Part shown: piece by piece, positions 1 to 6,725 of the stretch
Layout: each line of letters opens with the position of its first letter
How positions within the stretch are numbered: position 1 is the first letter of the stretch
DNA from: Alphaproteobacteria bacterium
Lineage (GTDB): Bacteria; Pseudomonadota; Alphaproteobacteria; UBA8366
DNA: 9,745 bases
Direction of reading: 5' to 3'
Assembly (NCBI GenBank): GCA_018665505.1
Contig: JABJCS010000516.1
Coordinates: forward strand, 1 to 9,745
Position numbers and translations under genes: made by a program
The notes under the pieces: model-generated
Told to the model about the DNA's origin: nothing
The model's input: the letters and a program-made list of their open reading frames with translations, nothing else
Database searches by the model: none

Positions 1-1
1 C

Positions 2-76
2 CAGTCGTCTTCCATTTGGCAGGACGGGCACCTTAATTTCGGAAGCCCGCTCGGAAATAAAGGCAATAATTTATGA
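2..76 (+). CDS. Possible 3' end of an upstream gene (partial)
   Basis: One frame is open from base 2 to a TGA at 74-76, which overlaps the yceD start as ATGA. The 24 visible residues end with a 'GHLNFGSPLG'-like tail. In many alphaproteobacteria the gene before yceD encodes a ubiquinol-cytochrome c chaperone (CBP3-like) protein, and a 'G-x-L-x-F-G-x-P' ending would fit that family. This rests on neighbourhood and a few residues only. Another frame stops at 34-36 and could equally be the true upstream end. Confidence 0.3.
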   Translation, partial: QSSSIWQDGHLNFGSPLGNKGNNL

Positions 77-603
77 TCGATAAAATTGAATTCTCTCGCG
101 TTGTCACGCTTGAGGAAATTGGCCGTGAAGGGCTGCACAAGGAATTAGAGGCCAGCGCCGAGGAATGTATGGCCCTCGTACCGCGCTTAGAGCTACTCGC
201 GATCAGCAGCGTGTCAGCCAAGCTCGACATAAGGAAATCGAAAGATGGGTCCGTCGTGACCGTTACTGGGCGACTGGCCGCCAAAGTAACGCAAGAATGT
301 ATCGTTACCCTGGAGCCGGTCGAAGCCGAAGTTTCCGCCGAGGTGAATGAGAGGTTCGTCCAGCAGGAAGAAATTGAGCCGGAAGCCGTCGTCGAAGTCG
401 AAGATGAAGAGTGCTATGACGAAATCATCGAAGGTGAATCGATTGATATCGGTGAAATGGTGTCGCAATGTCTGACGCTTGAATTGGAGCCGTATCCGCG
501 AAAAGAGGGGATCGAATTCGATCTGTCCGAGAGTGATTTGAATCCGGAGGGTGTGACTGGACCGTTCGCGGAGCTTGCCGGGTTAAAGCGAAACAATTCA
601 TAA
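73..603 (+). CDS. yceD: YceD/DUF177 family protein
   Basis: This 176-residue protein matches the YceD (DUF177) family, which is encoded next to rpmF across bacteria and has been linked to 23S rRNA accumulation; its exact biochemical role is unsettled. Family marks are visible. A 'C-x-VTLEPV' strand lies at residues 76-83, followed by 'NERF' at 92-95. An acidic, low-complexity linker spans about 98-120. The signature 'IDIGEMV' segment, with 'LELEPYPRKEG' after it, covers about 124-146. Length is typical of alphaproteobacterial members. The ATG at 73 has AAAGG about 9 bp upstream and may overlap an upstream stop codon. It lies 94 bp before rpmF, the usual partner, and that gap carries a separate promoter candidate. 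The assignment is confident at family level only. Confidence 0.88.
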   Translation: MIDKIEFSRVVTLEEIGREGLHKELEASAEECMALVPRLELLAISSVSAKLDIRKSKDGSVVTVTGRLAAKVTQECIVTLEPVEAEVSAEVNERFVQQEEIEPEAVVEVEDEECYDEIIEGESIDIGEMVSQCLTLELEPYPRKEGIEFDLSESDLNPEGVTGPFAELAGLKRNNS

Positions 604-620
604 CAAAGGCGAACACTTGC

Positions 621-649
621 TTGCCGTACGCGCTGAATTTGGCTATTAA
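621..649 (+). promoter_or_regulatory. Candidate sigma-70 promoter for rpmF-plsX-fabH
   Basis: TTGCCG (621-626) and TATTAA (644-649) are separated by exactly 17 bp, each matching four of six consensus bases. The predicted start near 656 would give a leader of about 42 nt before rpmF. A 10-bp palindrome, CGAAATTTCG (674-683), lies in that leader just before the GAGAG ribosome-binding region. Confidence 0.45.
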
Positions 650-697
650 GGCGCGAATTTGCCGCTAGGCACCCGAAATTTCGAGAGAATTTGTTCG

Positions 698-880
698 ATG
701 GCTGTACCGAAGAAAAAGGTATCAAAATCGCGTCGCAATATGCGCCGCGCTCATGATTCGTTAAAAACAATGAGTTCCGCAGAATGTGCGAACTGCGGAG
801 AGTTGAAGCGTCCGCATCATGTTTGTGGCGCTTGCGGCCACTACGACGGCCGTGAGGTTGTCGAAGTAGCCGCAATCTGA
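698..880 (+). CDS. rpmF: Ribosomal protein L32 (bL32), zinc-binding form
   Basis: The 60-residue product is large-subunit ribosomal protein bL32. The N-terminus '[20 protein letters not shown]' is diagnostic and strongly basic. The C-terminal half carries a zinc ribbon with Cys 30 and 33 (C-x2-C) and Cys 43 and 46 (C-x2-C), so this is the zinc-containing version rather than the Cys-less paralogue some bacteria use under zinc limitation. The ATG at 698 was chosen over an upstream extension because bL32 universally starts MAVP and a GAGAG stretch lies about 10 bp upstream. It sits between yceD and plsX, the standard order. It ends in TGA, which shows TGA is a stop codon in this genome. Confidence 0.97.
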   Translation: MAVPKKKVSKSRRNMRRAHDSLKTMSSAECANCGELKRPHHVCGACGHYDGREVVEVAAI

Positions 881-913
881 TCCAATTCAGTTTTGCATCT
901 GGGCGATCGCGTG

Positions 914-1963
914 GTGTCTGACCGACTCGTCATTGCGCTCGACGCGATGGGTGGGGATCGAGCCCCCGAAGTTGTGATCGACGGCGCAGAAATTGCGCGA
1001 GAACGATTCCCGAATATATCATTTTTGATGTTCGGTGATCAACCGCGCCTGGAGCCCCTCGTTCAAGCCCACCCAAAATTGGCGGCAGTGACCGAGTACC
1101 GGCATACGACGCAGGTCGTGAGCGGCGAGGACAAACCTTCGGTAGCCCTACGGTCGGCGCGCGAATCGAGTATGCGCTTGGCGATCAATTCGGTTCGGGA
1201 CGGTGAAGCCAGCTGTGTTGTCTCGGCGGGCAATACGGGCGCGCTGATGGCGATTGCGAAATTCGTCCTCAAAATGCTTCCTGGTATCGACCGACCCGCA
1301 ATCACCACCTATTACCCAACAATGCGCGGAGAGAGCTGTATGCTCGATCTTGGCGCGAATGTGCAGTGCGATGCGGATAATCTGGTTCAATTCGCTGTCA
1401 TGGGTGAAGTTTTTGCCAGAACGGTGCTTGGGATCGACAAACCGACGATAGGGCTTCTGAATGTCGGAGTCGAAGCGCTCAAGGGCCGTGATGAGGTACG
1501 GGAAGCTGCCGCGATTCTCAACGAGACGTCATTGCCGATCGAGTTTATGGGCTTCGTCGAAGGAGACGATATTCCCGCCGGCACGGTTGATGTCATTGTG
1601 ACGGATGGATTTACCGGCAATGTCGCGTTGAAGACGGCTGAGGGAATGACAAAGCTTTATACCAGTTTTTTGCGGGACGCCTTCAAGAGCAGCTTGGCGG
1701 CAAAAATCGGTTATTTGTTCATTCGCCGGGCACTGGATAACCTGCGCCAACGGACTGATCCGCGAAAGTATAACGGTGCGATGTTGCTAGGTCTCAATGG
1801 AATTGTCATAAAGAGCCATGGAGGGACCGATAGCGTCGGCTTCGCCAATGCCATCGGTACTGGCGTGGATATGGCGCAACACGGTTTCACGGATAAAATT
1901 AAGCAGGACTTCGCAAGACTGAAGGCCGGGCAAGACGAACAGAAAAAGGCTGCCGATTCCTAA
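914..1963 (+). CDS. plsX: Phosphate acyltransferase PlsX
   Basis: PlsX converts acyl-ACP and phosphate to acyl-phosphate, the donor for PlsY in the first step of phospholipid synthesis; it is a peripheral membrane enzyme. The N-terminal signature 'IALDAMGGD' (residues 7-15) is clear, as are '[10 protein letters not shown]', 'LDLGANV', '[11 protein letters not shown]' and the C-terminal '[14 protein letters not shown]' block. With a GTG start at 914 the protein is 349 residues, normal for the family, and begins '[10 protein letters not shown]', the usual spacing to the signature. In-frame alternatives are GTG 911 and TTG 893; none has a strong Shine-Dalgarno sequence. It lies 33 bp after rpmF and 1 bp before fabH, so rpmF-plsX-fabH is probably cotranscribed. 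The function is secure and the start is less so. Confidence 0.95.
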   Translation: MSDRLVIALDAMGGDRAPEVVIDGAEIARERFPNISFLMFGDQPRLEPLVQAHPKLAAVTEYRHTTQVVSGEDKPSVALRSARESSMRLAINSVRDGEASCVVSAGNTGALMAIAKFVLKMLPGIDRPAITTYYPTMRGESCMLDLGANVQCDADNLVQFAVMGEVFARTVLGIDKPTIGLLNVGVEALKGRDEVREAAAILNETSLPIEFMGFVEGDDIPAGTVDVIVTDGFTGNVALKTAEGMTKLYTSFLRDAFKSSLAAKIGYLFIRRALDNLRQRTDPRKYNGAMLLGLNGIVIKSHGGTDSVGFANAIGTGVDMAQHGFTDKIKQDFARLKAGQDEQKKAADS

Positions 1964-1964
1964 C

Positions 1965-2936
1965 ATGCGCCGTTCACAAATCATTGGTTTCGGCTCGTAT
2001 CTCCCGAAAAACGTCGTCACCAATGACGACTTGGCTCGGAAGATCGATACGTCAGACGAATGGATCCGCAAACGCACTGGCATCACGCAACGTCATATCG
2101 CGGCAGAGGGGGAGCTTACCTCGGATATTGCCGAGCATGCCGCGCGTGCCGCCTTGGACAACGCCGGTGTCAGTAGTGATGAAATCGATCTTATCGTTCT
2201 GGCCACTGCGACACCGGACAATACATTTCCGGCGACCGCGGCCCGAGTGCAATCGAAATTAGGCATTCGTCGCGGCGCTGCGTTTGACGTGCAGGCGGTA
2301 TGTGCCGGCTATGTTTATGCGCTGGCGACAGCCGACAATATGATTCGGCTCGGGCAGGCCGAGACTGCCCTTGTCATCGGTGCCGAGGTGTTCAGCCGAA
2401 TCCTAGATTGGGAGGATCGCGGGACCTGCGTCCTTTTTGGCGACGGGGCCGGTGCGACGGTTCTGCGCGGGAGCGACGCAGCCGGTACCAATCAGGACCG
2501 TGGCATCCTCTCGACACATATCTATTCCGACGGTGAATATTACGACATGCTGTATGTCGACGGCGGACCGAGCACGACCGGCACATCCGGTTATTTGCGC
2601 ATGGAAGGCAAGGAAGTCTTTCGCCACGCGGTCCAACGCATGAGCGAGGTCGTCGAGACCGCACTAGAGACCAATGGCTTAAAGATCGACGATGTTGATT
2701 GGCTGATTCCGCATCAGGCAAATAAGCGGATCATGGACAGTATCGCGAAGAAACTTAGTTTCCCGGCTGAAAAGATCGTTGTGACGGTTGATAAGCAGGC
2801 CAATACCTCGGCGGCAACGATCCCGTTGGCGCTTGCGGAAGCTGCGTCGGACGGCCGTCTCAAAAAAGGAAATTTGATAGCATTATCCGCCCTGGGTGGT
2901 GGGTTTTCCTGGGGCTCCGCCCTATTTCGACTGTAA
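1965..2936 (+). CDS. fabH: 3-oxoacyl-ACP synthase III (FabH)
   Basis: FabH condenses acetyl-CoA with malonyl-ACP to start type II fatty acid synthesis. The 323-residue length is standard for the thiolase-fold enzyme. The catalytic triad is intact: Cys113 in 'QAVCAGY', His250 in 'LIPHQAN' and Asn280 in 'QANTSAA'. The N-terminal '[13 protein letters not shown]' and '[10 protein letters not shown]' segments and the C-terminal '[11 protein letters not shown]' are typical. The ATG lies 1 bp after the plsX stop codon, and the only AAGG is too far upstream, so translation is probably coupled to plsX. Placing plsX and fabH together links phospholipid and fatty acid initiation. The motif 'KQANTS' replaces the more common 'YGNTS', a tolerated variation. 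The product assignment is secure. Confidence 0.97.
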   Translation: MRRSQIIGFGSYLPKNVVTNDDLARKIDTSDEWIRKRTGITQRHIAAEGELTSDIAEHAARAALDNAGVSSDEIDLIVLATATPDNTFPATAARVQSKLGIRRGAAFDVQAVCAGYVYALATADNMIRLGQAETALVIGAEVFSRILDWEDRGTCVLFGDGAGATVLRGSDAAGTNQDRGILSTHIYSDGEYYDMLYVDGGPSTTGTSGYLRMEGKEVFRHAVQRMSEVVETALETNGLKIDDVDWLIPHQANKRIMDSIAKKLSFPAEKIVVTVDKQANTSAATIPLALAEAASDGRLKKGNLIALSALGGGFSWGSALFRL

Positions 2937-2967
2937 AAGCAATTTGTAGGCGAGTCGTGCTTCGGAA

Positions 2968-2996
2968 TTGACGTGCTTGAACACTCGCACTACCGT
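2968..2996 (+). promoter_or_regulatory. Candidate promoter for ihfA-merR
   Basis: TTGACG (2968-2973) is a five-of-six match to the -35 consensus. With 17 bp spacing it faces TACCGT (2991-2996), a weak -10. A short inverted repeat, AGATC-GATAA-GATCT (3013-3027), lies downstream before the ribosome-binding site and could be an operator. The 114-bp gap between fabH and ihfA supports an independent promoter here. Confidence 0.35.
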
Positions 2997-3050
2997 TAGG
3001 TCCATAAATTAAAGATCGATAAGATCTAGTCTCAAGCAGGGGGATAAAAC

Positions 3051-3365
3051 ATGACGGGCAAGACCGTCACGCGGGCGCAATTAACGGAAGCTGTTTATCA
3101 GGAAGTCGGATTGTCGCGGAACGAATCGGCGGATTTAGTCGAGTCGGTTTTGAATGAAATATCGGACGCGTTATCGGATGGCGAGACGGTAAAGATATCG
3201 TCCTTCGGTAGTTTTTTCGTCCGCAAGAAAGGCCAGCGGATCGGTCGTAATCCGAAAACCGGCGAAGAAGTTCCTATTTTACCTCGGTCGGTTTTAATAT
3301 TCCGACCAAGCCATGTGCTGAAGAATCGTATCAACGATGGCCAGAGCGACCATCGTCCGGATTAG
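3051..3365 (+). CDS. ihfA: Integration host factor subunit alpha
   Basis: IHF alpha forms a heterodimer with IHF beta that bends DNA sharply and acts in transcription, recombination and replication. The 104-residue protein has the HU/IHF fold: N-terminal helices (residues 7-45), the '[12 protein letters not shown]' strand (49-60) and the DNA-intercalating arm '[12 protein letters not shown]' (65-76) with its key Pro at 68. The ending '[12 protein letters not shown]' favours the alpha subunit over HU. The start '[11 protein letters not shown]' also matches alphaproteobacterial IHF alpha. An AGGGGGAT Shine-Dalgarno sits a few bases before the ATG. It is followed 5 bp later by the MerR gene, the usual alphaproteobacterial pairing, so the two are likely one transcript. 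Confidence 0.94.
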   Translation: MTGKTVTRAQLTEAVYQEVGLSRNESADLVESVLNEISDALSDGETVKISSFGSFFVRKKGQRIGRNPKTGEEVPILPRSVLIFRPSHVLKNRINDGQSDHRPD

Positions 3366-3370
3366 GAATA

Positions 3371-3829
3371 TTGAGCGATCAGCAAAAACCCGATACCGGT
3401 GCCCGCGCGAAAGTCGCGAAGTCAGCGGCCGCCTTTAGAACAATCAGTGAAGTCTCACGCGAACTGGATGTGCCGCAGCACGTGTTGCGATTTTGGGAGA
3501 GTAAGTTCTCTCAGGTAAGCCCATTGAAGCGGGGTGGGGGCCGACGCTACTACCGACCCGAAGATATCCGCCTTTTAGAACGAATCCGCGATTTTCTGTA
3601 TGTCGACGGTTTCACGATCAAAGGCGTGCAGCGAGTGATTCGCGAACGCGGTCTAAAAGCGATTCTAGCGGAGGAGGTGGAAACGGCCTCCACGGCGAAG
3701 GCCGACGATTCTCCATCGGATGGCGGCAAGCAGACATCGGGCGCCAGTCAAATTGAGCGCCGTGCGATCATGACGACGATTGCGGAACTCTCGGAAATCC
3801 GAAAACTTTTGTCTCCAGCCTCAACATAG
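3371..3829 (+). CDS. MerR family transcriptional regulator
   Basis: A 152-residue DNA-binding regulator of the MerR superfamily, of the type found after ihfA in alphaproteobacteria; its targets are not established to my knowledge. The winged helix-turn-helix is clear: '[20 protein letters not shown]' (24-43), the wing '[12 protein letters not shown]' (55-66) and the second helical pair '[13 protein letters not shown]' (80-92). The C-terminal part (about 100-150) is hydrophilic, ends with a short helix, and has no Cys cluster like that of metal-sensing MerR proteins, so a metal-sensing role is not supported. The start is TTG at 3371, with AGGA (3364-3367) 3 bp upstream overlapping the ihfA stop. 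This gives the family-typical N-terminus and implies coupling to ihfA. Confidence 0.88.
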   Translation: MSDQQKPDTGARAKVAKSAAAFRTISEVSRELDVPQHVLRFWESKFSQVSPLKRGGGRRYYRPEDIRLLERIRDFLYVDGFTIKGVQRVIRERGLKAILAEEVETASTAKADDSPSDGGKQTSGASQIERRAIMTTIAELSEIRKLLSPAST

Positions 3830-3841
3830 CTTCCAGAACCA

Positions 3842-3870
3842 TTGCGCCGACCCATCGTGCAGAGTAAATT
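3842..3870 (+). promoter_or_regulatory. Candidate promoter for tRNA-Pro
   Basis: TTGCGC (3842-3847) and TAAATT (3865-3870) are separated by 17 bp, each a four-of-six match to the sigma-70 boxes. The predicted start near 3877 leaves a leader of about 22 nt before the mature tRNA 5' end. Confidence 0.45.
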
Positions 3871-3898
3871 CCGCTTCGACGAGAGATCGTCACACGGT

Positions 3899-3975
<77 letters not shown>

Positions 3976-4019
3976 ATTTCCCTCAAATTAACGAAAACCC
4001 TATGCGCTTAAATAGCGCG

Positions 4020-4601
4020 TCATCTCGTTTGGTGTGGAGTTTGAATTTCCAGAGGGGCCGTGAGGCGGGTCGTTAAAAACAGCTTGTTGCGGATTGGCGG
4101 TAAGACGATTTTCGTATATTGGCGCCGCAACGAACCGGATATCTCGTGCTCAAGACGGTAATACATCGGGACCCTAATCTTTTTGACCTCGGCGTATTCC
4201 CAAGAAATGAGGTCGGCCAATCGGAAATGCGATTCTCGCTGTGCTTTCTGCGATAGACTCGGAAGGTCCATCATACGTTTGCCTGTGAGATTGCCGAACG
4301 TCTCTCCGAAATGGTGGAGATACTGATACTGAAGCGGGTCTTCGCAACTCACGTCGACACACTGAACGCGGATATCGAGATCGGTGACGGGGTCGAAATG
4401 TCCATGTCCCCAGTTTTTTTCCCTCCAGTAATCGAACAAAGTCTTGAGAGGGGATGACAGGCCCGTTTCGGACTCATGGGTCGCTTCGTCGATCACCATG
4501 CGTTCGACTGTCCAGCTGCTCGAACTCAGATCATGACCGTATCCCTGGATATTCATTTCCAGAGCTGGTGATATTTGATGAAGGCGCGAGAATCCGTTCA
4601 T
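4020..4601 (-). CDS. PAS_5-like domain protein (second of a pair)
   Basis: I read this 193-residue soluble protein as a divergent PAS_5-type domain protein, a sensor-fold family abundant in Rhodospirillales; ligand and partner are unknown. Visible features fit that fold in order: 'LKTLFDYWREK' (52-62), a strand with 'DPLQYQYLHHFGE' (88-100), 'LTGKRMMDLP' (105-114), a helix about 118-140, then 'VPMYYRLEH' (144-152) and 'YTKIVLPPIRNK' (162-173), resembling the family's 'RLLLPL' strand. There is no signal peptide, membrane segment or output domain. Its ATG overlaps the stop of the upstream gene by 4 bp (ATGA), so the two are translationally coupled, and its C-terminal third aligns loosely with that neighbour. 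The gene converges on tRNA-Pro with a 44-bp gap. The family call is by motif memory, not by a search. Confidence 0.6.
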   Translation of the reverse strand: MNGFSRLHQISPALEMNIQGYGHDLSSSSWTVERMVIDEATHESETGLSSPLKTLFDYWREKNWGHGHFDPVTDLDIRVQCVDVSCEDPLQYQYLHHFGETFGNLTGKRMMDLPSLSQKAQRESHFRLADLISWEYAEVKKIRVPMYYRLEHEISGSLRRQYTKIVLPPIRNKLFLTTRLTAPLEIQTPHQTR

Positions 4602-5110
4602 TTCGATTCCGCCTCGCCGGGCGCGCTCGTGCGTTGGATGATGTCGATACGGGCGATGCGATCGTCATCGTTGACGCTGGGCAAGAGTAACCTCGCGTAC
4701 TGGGCCTTGGATTGCCGGAGTGTCAAATCGATATTGAAATAAAGCGGTGAACGCGCGCGTTGGCAATGAGCGAGCGATGCCCGGTGAAATCCGCCGAACG
4801 GGTGTTGTTCGCCGATCAGGGAGTCATCGTCGGCGGTAGCGGCATTGATTGGGGACCCTGCAGTGTTGAACTCTATCGATAAAACGGAATCTTGAGTTCG
4901 GGCGTGCGGGGCGAATGAACTGGCATAAGGCAACAGAAAGCCAAGCTCGGCGCATTCTCCGGCGTTGAGCCAATGCTCATAAGATTCTCCAAGTAGGGTT
5001 GCTTCTTCCTGTTCCGTAAAGACATGGGCCGGTACGGATTCCGCAAACAATTGGTCCGGACCGACCGACATTTGGATCGTCTCACAACCGTAGCTCCCTA
5101 TGGTGCGCAT
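4598..5110 (-). CDS. Divergent PAS_5-like protein (first of a pair)
   Basis: A 170-residue soluble protein that I could not name with certainty. 'LLGESYEHWLNAG' (39-51), 'DSVLSIEFN' (74-82), 'SPLYFNIDL' (121-129) and 'YARLLLPSVNDDDRI' (138-152) follow the same order as in the downstream gene and resemble PAS_5 proteins, with the 'RLLLP' strand best preserved. The ATG at 5110 is preferred to the TTG at 5164. The 54 bases between them hold a good promoter (-35 at 5159-5164, -10 at 5136-5141), so the TTG would not be transcribed from it, and an AGGGCGGAGG stretch precedes the ATG. The two genes share a 4-bp overlap and probably one promoter. There is no export signal, membrane segment or catalytic motif. 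A shared signalling or sensory role is inference. Confidence 0.55.
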   Translation of the reverse strand: MRTIGSYGCETIQMSVGPDQLFAESVPAHVFTEQEEATLLGESYEHWLNAGECAELGFLLPYASSFAPHARTQDSVLSIEFNTAGSPINAATADDDSLIGEQHPFGGFHRASLAHCQRARSPLYFNIDLTLRQSKAQYARLLLPSVNDDDRIARIDIIQRTSAPGEAESK

Positions 5111-5135
5111 TACCTCCGCCCTGCTATTTTTGCAT

Positions 5136-5164
5136 ATTATGGCACATAATGGTGTATACGACAA
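5136..5164 (-). promoter_or_regulatory. Promoter with inverted repeat over the -10 box
   Basis: On the minus strand TTGTCG (5159-5164) and CATAAT (5136-5141) are 17 bp apart, four-of-six and five-of-six matches to sigma-70 boxes. The -10 is one arm of a perfect inverted repeat, ATTATG-GCA-CATAAT (5136-5150), and a GTATAC palindrome (5154-5159) sits next to it. The predicted start near 5129 gives a leader of about 18 nt before the ATG at 5110. A repressor site over the -10 is an inference. Confidence 0.5.
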
Positions 5165-5350
5165 TTAAACTGCGACCGTGAGATGTATAGCCGAGCATCA
5201 GATATCCAGCGCGATGGGACAATACAGATAAAATTTGTTGCGCTTGGGAATTATTGGGTGAATTTCAGAGGGAGGTGACGCGAAAATTCATGGGCCGTGA
5301 GCCGCGAGGTCGTACAATGCTACCGGTAAGGGGTACGCGTAGACGAAATT

Positions 5351-6100
5351 ATGTATGAAGTGAAATTATTTTTGCAGGCGGTGCTTTTACCGCCAATGAA
5401 TTGTTTTGTCATCGCGATGATCGGCGTCTTGCTGAGACCACGACCGATTGGCCGCGGCCTTATTTGGTGTGCGGCCGTACTCTTCCTGATCGCCTCCATT
5501 CCAGGGTTCGGGATGTTAGCGTTACGCGAGTTGCCACGCCCGCAGGCGATCGATCAGGCCGAGTTGGAAGCATCGCGGGCGATCGTTCTGTTATCGGGTG
5601 GTCTCTACCCGAACGCCCGTGAATACGATGGAAAAGATACGGTGAGTACTGCGACCCTCGTGCGGGCGCGATATGCGGCATGGCTGTATCGCAGACACCA
5701 GCTGCCGATACTGATCGTCGGCGAACGAGTTATTCCGAGCCGACGCACCGAAGCGGCCGTTGGCGCGGAATTGTTACGGGAAGAATTCCATGTGCCGGTA
5801 CGTTGGGTCGTCGAAGAAGGAAGAGATACGATTGAAAGTGCCGGAGCGGCTCATTGAGTCCTGTCGGCGGCCGGAATTAAAAATATCGCTCTTGTGACAA
5901 GTCCAGGGCACATGCCGCGGGCGGTTGCGGCGTTCGAGAATGTCGGCTTCAAGGTTTATTCAGCGCCGACAACATTGCCGCCGGAGCGTTTGCTATCGGC
6001 GCGGGATTTTATCCCGTCCTATAAGGGATTCGCGTTGGCGAATCGTGCAATGAATGAATGGCTCGGTCGGTATTGGACGCAGTTGGTGGGAGGGATTTAA
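5351..6100 (+). pseudogene. YdcF/DUF218 family membrane protein gene with in-frame TGA
   Basis: The reading frame encodes a 249-codon YdcF-like (DUF218/ElyC-type) protein, full length for the family, but codon 169 (5855-5857) is TGA. Before it come two membrane segments (about 4-28 and 36-56), 'AIVLLSGG' (77-84), an Arg/Ala-rich helix, 'LPILIVG' (118-124) and 'EEGRDTIESA' (155-164), the counterpart of the family's 'E-x2-S-x-NT-x-ENA' motif. After it the same frame continues with 'IALVTSPGHMPRAVAAF', the conserved 'VTS-x2-HMPRA' block, and runs to a TAA at 6098-6100. The family is associated with envelope polysaccharide or peptidoglycan metabolism; the molecular role is not firm. The stop aligns with a position usually Arg, so CGA to TGA is the simplest change. 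A recent nonsense mutation or a sequence error are both possible. Both flanks retain normal codon content, arguing against old decay. Confidence 0.75.
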
Positions 6101-6120
6101 CTCCAAGCGGGGCATAAGAA

Positions 6121-6146
6121 AACGCCGGCGCAGGGGCGCCGGCGTT
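6121..6146 (-). terminator. Rho-independent terminator between converging genes
   Basis: An 11-bp perfect stem, AACGCCGGCGC / GCGCCGGCGTT, encloses the loop AGGG (6132-6135). On the minus strand it is followed by GTTTTCTT, a usable U-tract, so it mainly ends the Cys-rich repeat gene that stops at 6187. On the + strand the tract after the stem is GTTAACTC, weaker, but it may also stop transcription from the YdcF-like gene ending at 6100. Confidence 0.8.
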
Positions 6147-6186
6147 AACTCTAAGCGATCGGTGAGGCTTTAAAGCCCAACCTTAC

Positions 6187-6492
6187 TTATTTTTTCGCGG
6201 CGCAAGGATTGCAGCCCTTTTTCGCGGCGCAGGGATTGCAACCCTTTTTCGCGGCGCAAGGATTGCAGCCCTTTTTCGCGGCGCAGGGATTGCAGCCCTT
6301 TTTCGCGGCGCAGGGATTGCAGCCCTTCTTGGCGCCACAAGGATTGCAGCCTTTTTTGCCAGCGCAAGGATTGCACTTGGCGAGCTGGACCGAGAAGTCC
6401 GGCGCGTCGGCGGCGGAAACGGCCATGGGAGCGACGGCGGCAGTGGCGGCGAGAGCAGCGACACTGACGGAAACGAGTGTTTTCTTGAACAT
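6187..6492 (-). CDS. Exported Cys-rich CNPCAAKK-repeat protein
   Basis: A 101-residue protein that I cannot assign to a named family. Residues 1-27 form a classical signal peptide: MFKK, a hydrophobic Ala/Val core, and the cleavage motif AVSA before ADA. After a short linker (28-38), the rest is seven 9-residue repeats with consensus CNPCAAKKG (residues 40-101), giving 14 Cys as paired C-x2-C motifs and two Lys per unit. Two N-terminal units vary (AGKK, GAKK); the others are identical. The mature protein would be periplasmic or secreted and very basic. Regular C-x2-C suggests metal binding or disulphide chemistry, which is inference. The start is fixed by AGGAGGG (6499-6505) 6 bp before the ATG and by the signal peptide; an extension to 6636 is in the same frame but has no such support. 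A strong terminator follows the stop codon. Confidence 0.85.
   Translation of the reverse strand: MFKKTLVSVSVAALAATAAVAPMAVSAADAPDFSVQLAKCNPCAGKKGCNPCGAKKGCNPCAAKKGCNPCAAKKGCNPCAAKKGCNPCAAKKGCNPCAAKK
6190..6378. repeat. 27-bp tandem repeat, seven units
   Basis: Seven consecutive 27-bp units (starting at 6190, 6217, 6244, 6271, 6298, 6325 and 6352) encode the 9-residue protein repeat. The units at 6271 and 6298 are identical, the first three differ from them at one or two bases, and the last two (6325, 6352; protein N-terminal side) are the most diverged. Since 27 is a multiple of three, several other frames stay open across the array. Confidence 0.95.
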
Positions 6493-6498
6493 AGGGAA

Positions 6499-6505
6499 CC
6501 CTCCT
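6499..6505 (-). promoter_or_regulatory. Strong Shine-Dalgarno for the Cys-rich protein
   Basis: On the minus strand AGGAGGG lies 6 bp before the ATG at 6492. It is the best-matching ribosome-binding site in the window and fixes the start. A TTTAAT box (6514-6519) just upstream could be a -10, but no convincing -35 accompanies it. Confidence 0.8.
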
Positions 6506-6665
6506 AATGCGACATTAAACGTAAACCTGTGGGTGTTTCGCGCGATGATCGTCACCGCCGGACCAATCCGGCCCGGCGGCCCGAGAGGGAACCGACCGGG
6601 CGCAACGCCCAGAGGCATTAGATAGTCGTCGGCCACGGACCGCGAATCAAGTTCGCTCCAGTTCC

Positions 6666-6690
6666 ATCACATTTTGGTGATAAACGTTTA
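6666..6690. promoter_or_regulatory. Adjacent inverted repeats, possible operator
   Basis: ATCAC-ATTTTG-GTGAT (6666-6681) is directly followed by the 10-bp palindrome TAAACGTTTA (6681-6690). They lie in the 233-bp gap between two minus-strand genes, after the winged-helix gene and upstream of the Cys-rich gene. There is no T-tract, so a terminator is unlikely; a protein-binding site is possible. The rest of this gap also holds a GC-rich hairpin candidate around 6555-6579 and no further gene. Confidence 0.3.
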
Positions 6691-6725
6691 ATTTCCGCAT
6701 GTTCCGGCAATTCGACGGAAGGAAT

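Noticed and set aside
5290..5358. A 22-codon Arg-rich open frame overlapping the start of the YdcF-like gene
   Set aside because: The GGAGG upstream is 14 bases from its ATG, there is no recognisable attenuator structure, and such short frames arise by chance. A leader peptide is possible but not supported.
5855..5857. TGA read as selenocysteine or as Trp under a changed code
   Set aside because: rpmF and other genes here end in TGA, TGG codes Trp throughout, and the YdcF family has no known selenocysteine at this site.
5894..6100. Separate small gene starting at GTG 5894
   Set aside because: It is in the same frame as the upstream part and carries the missing conserved C-terminal block of the YdcF family, so it is the rest of the interrupted gene.
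6170..6636. Long open frames on both strands across the Cys-rich array, with repeats such as QPFFAAQGL or QSLRREKGL
   Set aside because: They are by-products of a repeat unit whose length is a multiple of three. They lack a signal peptide, a good ribosome-binding site and the clear start seen for the chosen minus-strand frame.
6598..6660. GGAAC-N16-CGCG on the minus strand as an extracytoplasmic stress sigma factor promoter, and a GGGCG-CAA-CGCCC hairpin
   Set aside because: The -10 half does not match the CGTT expected for alphaproteobacterial EcfG, and the hairpin has no T-tract.
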